17,174 nucleotides of DNA from JACZUI01 sp041599115 (GCA_041599115.1 JBFHXF010000036.1:1-17174), one strand, 5' to 3'; counted from the stretch's first letter, positions 1 through 7,646 are shown. Made by a program: numbers and translations. The notes: generated by a model from the sequence alone, not told the origin.

Positions 1-14
1 CACCCCGGGCAAAC

Positions 15-38
15 AGACGCCGGTCGCCCCGGGCGTCT
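15..38 (-). terminator. Possible weak terminator after pafA
   Basis: An inverted repeat with 7-bp arms (AGACGCC at 15-21 and GGCGTCT at 32-38) lies 3 nt beyond the pafA stop codon. On the minus strand it is followed by GTTTG, a poor U-tract. The loop is GC-rich and can pair in other ways. It may end the proteasome operon, but the window edge limits what can be said. Confidence 0.3.
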
Positions 39-40
39 TG

Positions 41-1396
41 TCAGAGGCTCTCGATCAGTTTGTCCACCCGGTCATCCTGGGACTTGAAGGGGTCTTTGCA
101 CATGACCGTTCGCTGTGCCTGGTCGTTCAGCTTGAGATGGACCCAATCCACGGTGAAATCCCTCCGCTTCGCCTTGGCGGCCTTTATGAAATCGCCGCGA
201 AGCCTGGCACGCGTCGTCTGCGGTGGCCGGCGCACCGCTTCGGCGATCTTGTCGTCGGTGAGGACCCGGTCGACCAGGCCTCGATTCTCCAGCAGGTAGT
301 ACAAACCCCTTGACCTGTCGACATCGTGATAGGAGAGATCCATCATCGACAATTTCGGATCCGACATGGGAAGTCCCCTCCGCTCCCCGTAACGCTCGAG
401 AAGTCGGTGTTTGATGACCCAGTCGACTTCTCGATCCAGGGTCATGGGATCCTTTTCGAGACCGGTGAGAACGTGTTCCCACTTGTCGATGGCCCGTTGC
501 ACCTCGGGCGGAAATCCTGGGCTCCGGGCGAATCTCATGACCCGGTCCAGATACTCCCATTGGATGTCGAGAGCGGACAATTCCCGCCCGTTGGCCAGCT
601 TGATCTTGCGACGACAGGTCAGATCGTGGGAAACCTCGCGTATCGACCTGATCGGGTTCTCCAGCGTCAGATCGCGGAAGACCACATCCCGCTCGATCAT
701 CTGGAGCAGGGCGACCATGGTGCCCACCTTGATGAAACTGGCGTATTCACTCATGTTCGAGTCACCGGCAATCACATGGAGACGTCGATAGCGCTCTGCG
801 TCGGCGTGCGGTTCGTCCCGGGTATTGATGATTGGTCGCGATCGCGTAGTTGCCGATGAGACCCCTTCCCAAATGTGATCGGCTCGCTGCGCTATCGAAA
901 AAGCCGTTCCCCGGGGAGTCTGCGTCAGTTTTCCGGCACCAAGGAAAATCTGACGGGTCACCAAGAAGGGAATGAGGACATCTACGGTCCGATGGAAATC
1001 CTTATGCCGGCTGACCAGGTAGTTCTCATGACATCCATAGGAGTTACCGGCACTGTCCGTGTTGTTTTTGAAAACGAAGATCTCGCCCCGAATGCCCTCC
1101 TCCTCCAACCGCTCCTCGGCACCGTCAACGAGACCTTCGAGTATCCGTTCGCCGGCTTTGTCATGTGCCACGACCTCCTCGATGCTGTCGCATTCGGGTG
1201 TCGCGAACTCCGGATGCGAACCTACGTCGAGATAGAGGCGTGCCCCATTTTCCAAGAAGACGTTGGAAGACCGCCCCCAAGAGACGACACGCCGGAACAG
1301 GTAGCGCGCCACCTCATCCGGGCTGAGACGTCGCTGGCCTCGCAGCGTGCAGGTAACGCCGTATTCGTTCTCGAGCCCGAAAATCCTGCGATCCAT
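41..1396 (-). CDS. pafA: Pup-protein ligase PafA
   Basis: PafA uses ATP to phosphorylate the C-terminal glutamate of Pup and joins it to substrate lysines by an isopeptide bond; it acts in the cytoplasm. The 451-residue length matches the family (about 450). The N-terminus MDRRIFGLENEYG carries the conserved metal/ATP-binding Glu9. GARLYLDVGSHPEFATPE places the catalytic Asp at residue 57, equivalent to Asp64 of the mycobacterial enzyme. The glutamine-synthetase-like motifs FKNNTDSAGNSYGCHENYL and INTRDEPHA follow. Only 48 residues separate Glu9 from Asp57, so it lacks the insertion seen in Dop and is the ligase rather than the depupylase. It is the last gene of the cluster, 40 nt after prcA, with no clear SD before its ATG. 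Confidence 0.97.
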   Translation of the reverse strand: MDRRIFGLENEYGVTCTLRGQRRLSPDEVARYLFRRVVSWGRSSNVFLENGARLYLDVGSHPEFATPECDSIEEVVAHDKAGERILEGLVDGAEERLEEEGIRGEIFVFKNNTDSAGNSYGCHENYLVSRHKDFHRTVDVLIPFLVTRQIFLGAGKLTQTPRGTAFSIAQRADHIWEGVSSATTRSRPIINTRDEPHADAERYRRLHVIAGDSNMSEYASFIKVGTMVALLQMIERDVVFRDLTLENPIRSIREVSHDLTCRRKIKLANGRELSALDIQWEYLDRVMRFARSPGFPPEVQRAIDKWEHVLTGLEKDPMTLDREVDWVIKHRLLERYGERRGLPMSDPKLSMMDLSYHDVDRSRGLYYLLENRGLVDRVLTDDKIAEAVRRPPQTTRARLRGDFIKAAKAKRRDFTVDWVHLKLNDQAQRTVMCKDPFKSQDDRVDKLIESL

Positions 1397-1436
1397 CAGG
1401 GCAGGCTAAACCGCAATTCGACTCAGTTACCCGAAA

Positions 1437-2105
1437 TCAGCCGGACGGCATTTCGGAGGGGTCCAAACGTCTGAAGGTGCGGCGGCCGTTGCCTGAGTCG
1501 AGCACAGCCGCCTCCCACCCCTCCGGGTCTCTCCCCTCTGCACTGTGAAAGGCCTCTGCTCCCATGCGAATCGTATCCTGGAGTGATAGGCCCTCGCTCC
1601 ATCTCTCACCCAGGGCTGTTGACAGCTCCTCAGCCTTTCCGCCGATGGCCACGAAGTTTCGCTCGTCGTAGAGAGTGCCGTCATAGGTGACTCTGAAGAG
1701 ACGATGCTCGTCACCGCTCTCGCTCAACTCGGCTATGAGAACCTCGACTTCAAAGGGCTTCGGGTCGCGAGTGAAGATCATTCCAAGTGTCTGTGCGAAC
1801 GCAGTGGCCAGCCCCATCGCGGTCACGTCGTCACGGGAGTAGAGATAGCCCATGAGATCGGCCTGCCGTATGCCGGCTTTGCGAAGCGTCTCGAACTCGT
1901 TGTACTTGCCAACTCCGGCGAAAGCGATCCTGTCGTAAACCTCGCTGATCTTGTGCAAAGCGGTCGACGGGTTCTCGGCGAGCAGCAACACCCCGTTGTC
2001 GTAATCGACAGCGACGATGGACCGCCCGCGGGCGATCCCCTTTCTCGCGAACTCGGCCTTGTCCCTGACGAGTTGCTCAGGGGCGACGTAGAACGGAATC
2101 GTCAT
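1437..2105 (-). CDS. prcA: Proteasome alpha subunit PrcA
   Basis: This is the alpha subunit of the 20S core; alpha rings cap the beta rings, gate the channel and dock the Mpa ATPase. It has 222 residues. The N-terminus MTIPFYVAPEQLVRDKAEFA is the typical actinobacterial alpha N-terminus, followed by GIARGRSIVAVDYDNGVLLLAE, the proteasome fold without a processed N-terminal Thr, as expected for a non-catalytic subunit. The ATG overlaps the prcB stop (ATGA), which implies translational coupling. A good SD (GGAGG) lies 7 nt upstream inside the prcB end. The C-terminus is short, without the long acidic tail of some family members. Confidence 0.96.
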   Translation of the reverse strand: MTIPFYVAPEQLVRDKAEFARKGIARGRSIVAVDYDNGVLLLAENPSTALHKISEVYDRIAFAGVGKYNEFETLRKAGIRQADLMGYLYSRDDVTAMGLATAFAQTLGMIFTRDPKPFEVEVLIAELSESGDEHRLFRVTYDGTLYDERNFVAIGGKAEELSTALGERWSEGLSLQDTIRMGAEAFHSAEGRDPEGWEAAVLDSGNGRRTFRRLDPSEMPSG

Positions 2106-2896
2106 CCGATTGCCTCCATTGCCCTTTCCGCAACTGGTCCGATCTCGGCGTCGTCCAACTCGACCAGGCCTTCGGCATCGATCCGAATGAGATTGGGGAG
2201 AATTCCCCTCTTCAGATCGGGCCCGCCGGTAGCAGTGTCCTCCCGCGAAGCTGAGACCAGCGCCCGGACCGCCAGCTCGGCGGCTTCCGCACCGGTCAAG
2301 TCATCGCGATACTCGGTGCGCATGAAAGCCTTGGCGGCTCTGGAGCCCGAGCCCGTGCTTCCGAAATCGATCTCCTCATAACGGCCACCCACCACATCGA
2401 ATGTGTACAACCGTCCCTTGTTCTCGCGCTCGTCGAAGCCGGCAAAGAGCGGGACAACCACCAGACCCTGGAAGACCATGGGCAACTGGCTGCGTACCAG
2501 CCTGGCCAGAAAGGAAGCCTTCCCCTCCAGGGAGAGTCTGACACCCTCGATCTTCTCGTAATGCTCCAACTCGACTTGAAACAGCTTGACCATCTCGATG
2601 GCTAGCCCGGCGGTTCCTGCAATCGCCACGGCTGATGACTGATCGGCCGGGAACACTTTTCGAATCCTGCGGTGCGCCACCAGATTCCCCTCGGTGGCTG
2701 TGCGGTCCCCGGCCATCACGACGCCGTTATCGAAGCGCAGAGCAAGGACTGTGGTTCCTTCAGGAGCCGAGAGCGGCCTCTCCCCGGCTGTAATTGGCCA
2801 TGAGGGCCGGGCACCCAGACTGTCGAGTAGATCGGTGAAGCTCGCACCTGGTTTCGGGGCGTCAAGTGGGAGGGGGCCCCACGGTCGCTCGATCAC
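2102..2896 (-). CDS. prcB: Proteasome beta subunit PrcB (catalytic)
   Basis: This is the catalytic beta subunit of the 20S core, an N-terminal-nucleophile threonine protease. It has 264 residues with a propeptide of 47. The boundary APEG/TTVLALRF makes Thr48 the mature Thr1. Counting from it, Asp17 (AGDR) and Lys33 (RRIRK) of the catalytic set are present. The conserved TGSGSRAAKAF segment is also seen. The start is GTG, overlapping the pup stop codon as GTGA; the SD-like AGGGCGGAG sits in the pup end. The gene overlaps prcA by 4 nt, which favours equal output of the two subunits. The propeptide should be removed by self-cleavage during assembly. Confidence 0.97.
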   Translation of the reverse strand: MIERPWGPLPLDAPKPGASFTDLLDSLGARPSWPITAGERPLSAPEGTTVLALRFDNGVVMAGDRTATEGNLVAHRRIRKVFPADQSSAVAIAGTAGLAIEMVKLFQVELEHYEKIEGVRLSLEGKASFLARLVRSQLPMVFQGLVVVPLFAGFDERENKGRLYTFDVVGGRYEEIDFGSTGSGSRAAKAFMRTEYRDDLTGAEAAELAVRALVSASREDTATGGPDLKRGILPNLIRIDAEGLVELDDAEIGPVAERAMEAIG

Positions 2897-3081
2897 TCTC
2901 CGCCCTTCTGCACGTAATTCTTCACGAATTCCTCGGCGTTTTCCTCGAGAACCTCATCGATTTCGTCGAGCAAATCATCCAACGCCTCCAAATCTGCTTC
3001 GGACTGGGCTACGACAACGTCCTCCTCAGCCGCTTCCTCCCTGCCCTTTCCCTTCGAATGTGATCTCTCCTGATCAGCCAT
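2893..3081 (-). CDS. pup: Prokaryotic ubiquitin-like protein Pup ending in Gly-Gly-Glu
   Basis: Pup is the small, largely disordered modifier that tags proteins for the proteasome. This one has 62 residues. It has a charged N-terminal tail, expected to thread into Mpa, and a helix-forming acidic stretch at about 28-50 (LDDLLDEIDEVLEENAEEF), the region that binds the Mpa coiled coil. It ends in YVQKGGE, and the last codons are GGA GAG TGA. The terminal residue is therefore Glu, not Gln as in Mycobacterium, and Pup should be ligated by PafA without prior deamidation. The start is 1 nt from the dop stop, with a strong SD 5 nt upstream. Confidence 0.97.
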   Translation of the reverse strand: MADQERSHSKGKGREEAAEEDVVVAQSEADLEALDDLLDEIDEVLEENAEEFVKNYVQKGGE

Positions 3082-3082
3082 G

Positions 3083-4552
3083 TCATCCTCCTAAGAGTTC
3101 AATCAAGTCGGCCGCAGTTGCTGCCTCATCGAGCAGCGGCCCGACCAGCTCTTTGGTGCCTCGCAGGGGTTCCATCATAGGAACGCGTCTGAGATGTGGC
3201 TCACCGATGTCGAAGACCAAGGAGTCCCAATTGGCTGCTACCAGCGCATCCGAATAATCGCTGACACACCGGCCCCGGAAATAGGATCTGGTTCGTTCAG
3301 GTGGTGCCGTCACGGCGCGCTCGACCTCGTCGTCGGTGAAGAGCCGCCGCATTGAACCCCGGCCGGCGAGCCTGTAGTAGAGACCTCTCGCCGGATCGAT
3401 GTCGTGGTATTGCAGATCGAGAGCACGGGCCCTCGACTCACTCCAGGTGTCACCGTGGCGTTCTCGATAACCGTCGAGCAGCCGCTTCTTGGCGGCCCAG
3501 TCGAGCGTGTCCGCGAGGGTGGTGGGGTCAGTTTCGAGGGCACCCAGCACGCCTTCCCACTCGTTCAACACCTGGTGCCACACCGGATCGTCGAGTTCCT
3601 TCTCGACGTACTTCGAAAGCCATTCCAGATAACGCTGCTGCATCTCCAGAGCGGTGGCGGTACCACCGCCATCGAGATCGAGACGCTCTTGCAGGCCCGT
3701 GTCGTGGCTGATTTTCCAGCAAGATTCGACCGGGTCGCGCAGATCGAGGGGATCGGGGATGGCCCCATCTTCCAGAGCCGACAGCATCAGCGCGGTCGTT
3801 CCGAGCTTGAGAAACGTCTGGACCTCTGAAAGATTGGCGTCTCCGATGATGATGTGGAGCCGGCGGTACTTCGACGGGTCACCGTGGGGCTCATCCCTCG
3901 TGTTGATGATCGGTCGTTTCAGAGTTGTCTCCAGCCCGACTTCTTCTTCGAAGAAATCGGCCCGCTGGGTTATTTGAAAGTCGACATGCGGCCGGTCGTT
4001 CTCCGAACCCACCTTGCCCGCACCGGTGAAGATCTGCCTCGACACCATGAATGACGTGGCGTATCGAGTGATTTCGCCAAAAGGCGTCTCCCTGGAGAGA
4101 AGGTAGTTCTCGTGAGCCCCGTAGGAATTCCCCTTCCCATCCGAGTTGTTCTTGTACAGGGAGACCCGCTTGCCGGAGAGTCGCGAGGCCTCGACGGCTG
4201 CGAGATACATCACTCTCTCCCCGGCCTTCTCGTATAGAGCTGCCTCCAGAGGGTCATAGGCCTCAGGCGCCGAGTATTCGGGGTGGGCATGGTCGACGTA
4301 GAGCCGGGCACCGTTGGCCAGCACCGAGTTCACCACAGCCCCGTCCGGGTCTGTCACGCCAAAGCTGTCGTGTCCGAAGCCGCGCGCATCGCGGCCGGGT
4401 GACTCTTCCTCGTATGACCATTGCACTTTGACCCGTGCACCCGGATAGCTGTTCACCACCAGCGACGAGGCGACGGCCGGGTTGAAACCGGGGTCGCCCC
4501 GCAGCGCAATCCCGTACTCGGTCTCAGTCCCGAGCACCTTGTGCATCGCCAT
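3083..4552 (-). CDS. dop: Depupylase/Pup deamidase Dop
   Basis: Dop is the PafA paralogue that cleaves Pup from conjugates and, where Pup ends in Gln, deamidates it. It has 489 residues, close to the usual 500. Conserved N-terminal Glu10 and Glu12 (LGTETEYG) and GARLYVDHAHPEYSAPE with Asp87 match the family active site. FTGAGKVG, KNNSDGKGNSYGAHENYLLSR and INTRDEPHGD follow. The spacing from Glu10 to Asp87 is 77 residues against 48 in PafA; the extra segment (about 40-80) is the Dop-loop that separates the two enzymes. Because Pup here ends in Glu, its main role should be depupylation. The ATG overlaps the mpa stop by one base (TGATG); a second in-frame ATG lies two codons on. Confidence 0.97.
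   Translation of the reverse strand: MAMHKVLGTETEYGIALRGDPGFNPAVASSLVVNSYPGARVKVQWSYEEESPGRDARGFGHDSFGVTDPDGAVVNSVLANGARLYVDHAHPEYSAPEAYDPLEAALYEKAGERVMYLAAVEASRLSGKRVSLYKNNSDGKGNSYGAHENYLLSRETPFGEITRYATSFMVSRQIFTGAGKVGSENDRPHVDFQITQRADFFEEEVGLETTLKRPIINTRDEPHGDPSKYRRLHIIIGDANLSEVQTFLKLGTTALMLSALEDGAIPDPLDLRDPVESCWKISHDTGLQERLDLDGGGTATALEMQQRYLEWLSKYVEKELDDPVWHQVLNEWEGVLGALETDPTTLADTLDWAAKKRLLDGYRERHGDTWSESRARALDLQYHDIDPARGLYYRLAGRGSMRRLFTDDEVERAVTAPPERTRSYFRGRCVSDYSDALVAANWDSLVFDIGEPHLRRVPMMEPLRGTKELVGPLLDEAATAADLIELLGG
3087..3092 (-). promoter_or_regulatory. Strong SD for pup inside the dop C-terminal codons
   Basis: On the minus strand the sequence AGGAGG lies 5 nt before the pup ATG. It is formed by the last three sense codons of dop (TTA GGA GGA, Leu-Gly-Gly). 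Only mpa in this window has an equally good SD. Strong initiation here would let Pup, needed in excess, be made above its operon neighbours; that consequence is inferred. Confidence 0.75.
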
Positions 4553-6279
4553 CAGAGGTATTGGCCTGCCGAGACCTTCTCGATCAGCCGGCTTTCGTCG
4601 TCGCCGCCCACGAGCGTCCGAACGTAAACGATTCGCTCCCCCTTCTTGCCCGACACCCTGGCCCAGTCGTCGGGGTTGGTGGTGTTGGGAAGATCTTCCT
4701 GCTCACGAAACTCCTGCTTGATTGCATCGATCAGATCCTGCTTTCGAACGCCGCCAGCCCCGCCCGCTATCTGCCGCTTGATCGCATCCTTCTTGGCACG
4801 GCGAACGATGTTCTCGATCATCGCCCCGGAGGAAAAATCCTTGAAATACAGAGTCTCACGATCTCCGGAGAGATATGTGACTTCGAGGAAGCGGTTCTCT
4901 TCCGATTCCGCATACATGGCATCGACGGTCTCATCGATCATGGTCGCGATGTAGGTGGCGGCATCGCTCCCTGACGCCGTCAGCGCCTCGGGGTCGATCG
5001 GTGTGGCGACACCCATGTAGATGCTGAAGATCTCACGCGCCGCGGATGGATCCGGGCGATTGATCTTGATCTTCACGTCCAGCCGGCCCGGTCGGAGTAT
5101 GGCCGGGTCGATCAGGTCTTCACGGTTCGAGGCTCCGATCACAACGACATTCTTCAATGATTCGACACCGTCCAATTCGGAAAGCAGCTGGGGGACGATG
5201 GTCGACTCGACGTCGGAGCTGATTCCAGTGCCGCGGGTCCTGAACAATGAGTCCATCTCGTCGAAGAAGACGATGACCGGCACACCCTCGTCGGACTTCT
5301 CTTTGGCGCGCTGGAAGATGAGACGGATCTGTTTTTCGGTCTCGCCAACCCATTTGTTGAGCAGCTCGGGTCCCTTGATGTTGAGAAAATACGACCTGAC
5401 GTCGGGGTTTCCGGTTCGCTCCGAGACCTTCTTCGCCAGACTGTTGGCCACCGCTTTGGCGATGAGTGTCTTCCCACAGCCTGGTGGCCCGTAAAGCAAG
5501 ATGCCTTTCGGCGGCTCTAGCTGGTACTCCCTGAACAGATCGCGGTGCAGGTAAGGCAGTTCAACCGTGTCCCTGATCTGTTCGATCTGGTCCGCCAGAC
5601 CTCCCACGTCGTGATAGGTGACATCTGGCACCTCTTCCAGCACTAGATCCTCGACCTCGGGCCGTTCCATCTTCTCGAGGACCAGACCGCTCTTCGAGTC
5701 GACCCTGACGTAGTCACCCGGCCGGAGCTTGATATCGGCCATGACGTCGGCCCGCCGCAGGACCTTCTCCTCATCGGCATGAGCCATGACGACGACACGT
5801 CTGTCCTCCATCACCTCGCGAATTCGGAGGATCTCACCGGAAGGCTCGAAGTAACGCACATCGATGATGGCGAAGGCCTCGTTGAGAAGGACTTCTTGAC
5901 CGACCTGAAGCTTCTTGACCTCGACGTTCGGCTGCGCAGCCACGCGGAGTTTGCGCGAGCCGGTCACGATGTCGATGGTGCCGTCATCGTTGATGTGGAG
6001 AACGGTTCCGAAGTTGTTCGGGGGCGAGGTGAGCTTCTCCACTTCCTCGCGAAGGACCGCCAGTTGCTGTCTTGCTTCCTCCAGGACTGCGGCCAGCTTG
6101 TCGTTCTGGATGGCGGCTCTTTCTAAGCGCTCCCGGGCGCGAGCCAGTTCGGACTCGACCTCTTTGGAGCTTGTTGGCTGGTCGCGAAGACGGCGGCGCA
6201 GGACCGAGACTTCCTCTTCGAGGGCGGTGATCACGTCCCTCAACCGGGCTGTTTCGTCCTTTGTGCGGCCTTCGTCCAT
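4552..6279 (-). CDS. mpa: Proteasome-associated AAA ATPase Mpa/ARC
   Basis: Mpa is the hexameric unfoldase that binds pupylated proteins and feeds them to the 20S core. It has 575 residues. Residues about 9-84 form a charged coiled coil (the Pup receptor), about 86-205 the tandem OB-fold region, then one AAA module. That module has Walker A GPPGCGKT (264-271), Walker B VIVFFDE (335-341), the sensor Asn in GASNRED, and arginine fingers in ILRPGRLD. The C-terminus is GQYL, the hydrophobic-Tyr-X motif that docks in alpha-ring pockets and opens the gate. The start is supported by an AGGAGG SD 6 nt upstream (6286-6291). It leads the tightly packed mpa-dop-pup-prcB-prcA block. Confidence 0.97.
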   Translation of the reverse strand: MDEGRTKDETARLRDVITALEEEVSVLRRRLRDQPTSSKEVESELARARERLERAAIQNDKLAAVLEEARQQLAVLREEVEKLTSPPNNFGTVLHINDDGTIDIVTGSRKLRVAAQPNVEVKKLQVGQEVLLNEAFAIIDVRYFEPSGEILRIREVMEDRRVVVMAHADEEKVLRRADVMADIKLRPGDYVRVDSKSGLVLEKMERPEVEDLVLEEVPDVTYHDVGGLADQIEQIRDTVELPYLHRDLFREYQLEPPKGILLYGPPGCGKTLIAKAVANSLAKKVSERTGNPDVRSYFLNIKGPELLNKWVGETEKQIRLIFQRAKEKSDEGVPVIVFFDEMDSLFRTRGTGISSDVESTIVPQLLSELDGVESLKNVVVIGASNREDLIDPAILRPGRLDVKIKINRPDPSAAREIFSIYMGVATPIDPEALTASGSDAATYIATMIDETVDAMYAESEENRFLEVTYLSGDRETLYFKDFSSGAMIENIVRRAKKDAIKRQIAGGAGGVRKQDLIDAIKQEFREQEDLPNTTNPDDWARVSGKKGERIVYVRTLVGGDDESRLIEKVSAGQYL

Positions 6280-6310
6280 TGGCTTCCTCCTGGCTTGGTC
6301 GCCTAAGGGC

Positions 6311-6338
6311 AGTATACGAAGGACATTTGCTACTTCAC
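6311..6338 (-). promoter_or_regulatory. Candidate promoter of the mpa-pafA operon
   Basis: On the minus strand TATACT (6311-6316, 5 of 6 to the -10 consensus) follows GTGAAG (6333-6338, 3 of 6 to -35) with a 16-bp spacer. The predicted start of transcription near 6304 gives a leader of about 25 nt carrying the mpa SD. The 162-bp ferredoxin-mpa gap is the largest within this gene series, which fits a promoter here. No operator was recognised. Confidence 0.5.
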
Positions 6339-6370
6339 CGGGTTCATTTCCGATCGTGGATGCAGCGGAT

Positions 6371-6390
6371 CCCGCAGGAATGAATGCGGG
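6371..6390 (-). other. Small hairpin downstream of the ferredoxin gene
   Basis: CCCGC (6371-6375) pairs with GCGGG (6386-6390) across a 10-nt loop, about 50 nt beyond the ferredoxin stop on the minus strand. There is no T-run, so at best it is a weak terminator or mRNA 3'-end structure. Confidence 0.25.
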
Positions 6391-6441
6391 TCTACCGCCA
6401 GAGGGCCCTTGACCACGTTCAGGGTGTTTCTGGCCCGACCA

Positions 6442-6687
6442 TCAGGGCTCGATGAAGATGCACTCTCCGGGACACTCCTCGGCAGACTCGATGACGATGT
6501 CGTCCTGACCCGCCGGGATCACCGCCAGTCCAGCGGACCCCTGCGGATTGCCTTTGGCCTCGGCGTAGATCTTGTCCCCTTCTCTGACATAGGCCAGTCC
6601 ATCATCGAGCAATACGAACACATCGGGCGCGATCTCCTCACACAACCCGTCGCCCGTGCACAGGTCCTGGTCGATCCAAACTTTCAT
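6442..6687 (-). CDS. Small ferredoxin with CxxDxxC...CP motif
   Basis: This is an 81-residue cytoplasmic electron carrier of the single-cluster ferredoxin type. Cysteines are at 10, 16, 72 and 76. The first motif is C10-TG-D13-GL-C16 and the second is C72-P73, so the usual second cluster cysteine is replaced by Asp13. Family knowledge suggests a [3Fe-4S] cluster, or a [4Fe-4S] cluster with an Asp ligand as in Pyrococcus furiosus ferredoxin. The central part (LAYVREGDKIYAEAKGNPQG) is longer and more charged than in P450-partner ferredoxins. An SD GGAGAG lies 4 nt before the ATG. The gene sits 38 nt after trmI and 162 nt before mpa. No reductase or P450 partner is present in the window, so its redox partner is unknown. 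Confidence 0.88.
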   Translation of the reverse strand: MKVWIDQDLCTGDGLCEEIAPDVFVLLDDGLAYVREGDKIYAEAKGNPQGSAGLAVIPAGQDDIVIESAEECPGECIFIEP

Positions 6688-6725
6688 CGTTCTCTCCGTC
6701 GATCGCGTGGGTGGCCAATGGTAGG

Positions 6726-7514
6726 TCAGCCCTCAGGCTCGAATTCAACCTTTCTCATGAAGATCAGAAAGCCGGTGTGGCCGATCATTTGATGTTCGGG
6801 TCGAACCGATCGCCCTTTTACGTTCCAATCTCGAAAGAGAAACTCTTTCACCTCGATCTCGGCAAAACACCGCAGAGAGCGAGCCTCCTCAACCAGTCCC
6901 TGGACCTGGGGTACCGTCGGCAGATAGGCACAAAGGACACCACCCGTCGGCTGGTGGTGCGCGGCGGCCTTCAAGGTTTCGGCTGGCTCGGGAAGGTCGA
7001 GGACTATTCGCTCAGGTCTGACAGACTCAACAAACGTCGCCACATTGCCCACGACCAACTCGAGGTTGGCCGGTGTGGAGACGAACCATCGCTCGATGGC
7101 CTTGCGGGCATGGGCAGCATGATCATCGCGGATCTCGACACTCACGACCCGTCCATCGGGGCCCACCGCCCTGGCGAGCGCGAGTGTCATCGCACCCGAT
7201 CCGGTGCCGGCCTCCAGTACCGTCATGCCTGGGGCTATGTCGGCGTAGAGCAGAATCGGCCCAAGATCCTTGGGGTAGACAATCTGCGCTCCCCGCTTCA
7301 TCTTGAGGATGTAGTCGGCGAGTCTTGGCCGAAGCAACAGGAGACGGCCGCCTGTGGAGGAAATCACCCAGGTCCCGTCGTCCCTCCCGATCAGCTCTGA
7401 ATGCGCCACGGACCCCTGGTGGTATTGAAACGTCCTGACCGGGTCCAGCCGAAGCAGGAATTGCCGCCCCTTGTCATCGATCAGAAGTGCAGGGTCGCCG
7501 GCTTCGAAGATCAT
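6726..7514 (-). CDS. trmI: tRNA (adenine-58-N1)-methyltransferase TrmI
   Basis: This enzyme transfers a methyl group from S-adenosylmethionine to N1 of A58 in the tRNA T-loop and works as a tetramer. From the chosen ATG it has 262 residues, near the family norm (about 255-280). Residues 1-95 form the small N-terminal domain (LRPRLADYILKMKRGAQIVYPKD is typical). The SAM-binding motif EAGTGSG is at 101-107, acidic VEIRDDHA near 126, and the catalytic-loop motif LDLPEP at 172-177. The reading frame stays open upstream, but homology begins at MIFEAGDPALLIDDKGRQF, and this ATG overlaps the stop of the upstream microprotein (ATGA). In Mycobacterium tuberculosis the orthologue Rv2118c also lies next to mpa, so the linkage is conserved. 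Confidence 0.93.
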   Translation of the reverse strand: MIFEAGDPALLIDDKGRQFLLRLDPVRTFQYHQGSVAHSELIGRDDGTWVISSTGGRLLLLRPRLADYILKMKRGAQIVYPKDLGPILLYADIAPGMTVLEAGTGSGAMTLALARAVGPDGRVVSVEIRDDHAAHARKAIERWFVSTPANLELVVGNVATFVESVRPERIVLDLPEPAETLKAAAHHQPTGGVLCAYLPTVPQVQGLVEEARSLRCFAEIEVKEFLFRDWNVKGRSVRPEHQMIGHTGFLIFMRKVEFEPEG

Positions 7515-7606
7515 CGAAGGGCGGCGATGACTGACACGCCCAAGGCGACAACCATCGAGATGACAACGATCCAAATAATGGCTCGCACCATTTTCTTGTT
7601 TTGCAT
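7511..7606 (-). CDS. 31-residue single-pass membrane microprotein coupled to trmI
   Basis: This small ORF encodes MQNKKMVRAIIWIVVISMVV continuing to 31 residues and ending ALGVSVIAALR. It has a short basic N-terminus (Lys4, Lys5, Arg8) and one hydrophobic helix at about 9-29, so an N-in membrane orientation is expected. Its TGA overlaps the trmI ATG (ATGA), the same junction type used by the proteasome genes, which supports translation and coupling. Size and layout resemble the Firmicutes miniprotein Prli42 (a membrane anchor of the stressosome) and DUF4044-type peptides; this is likeness of form, not shown homology. No clear SD precedes the ATG, and an alternative ATG lies at codon 6. Confidence 0.6.
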   Translation of the reverse strand: MQNKKMVRAIIWIVVISMVVALGVSVIAALR

Positions 7607-7646
7607 GGTGTTTTAATGGGTCTAGAGGAAGGGCAACGGTAGACAG

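Noticed and set aside
875..1474. Long plus-strand frames opposite pafA (also 326-859)
   Set aside because: They are antisense to an unmistakable pafA, have no SD or recognisable domains, and arise from GC-rich codon bias.
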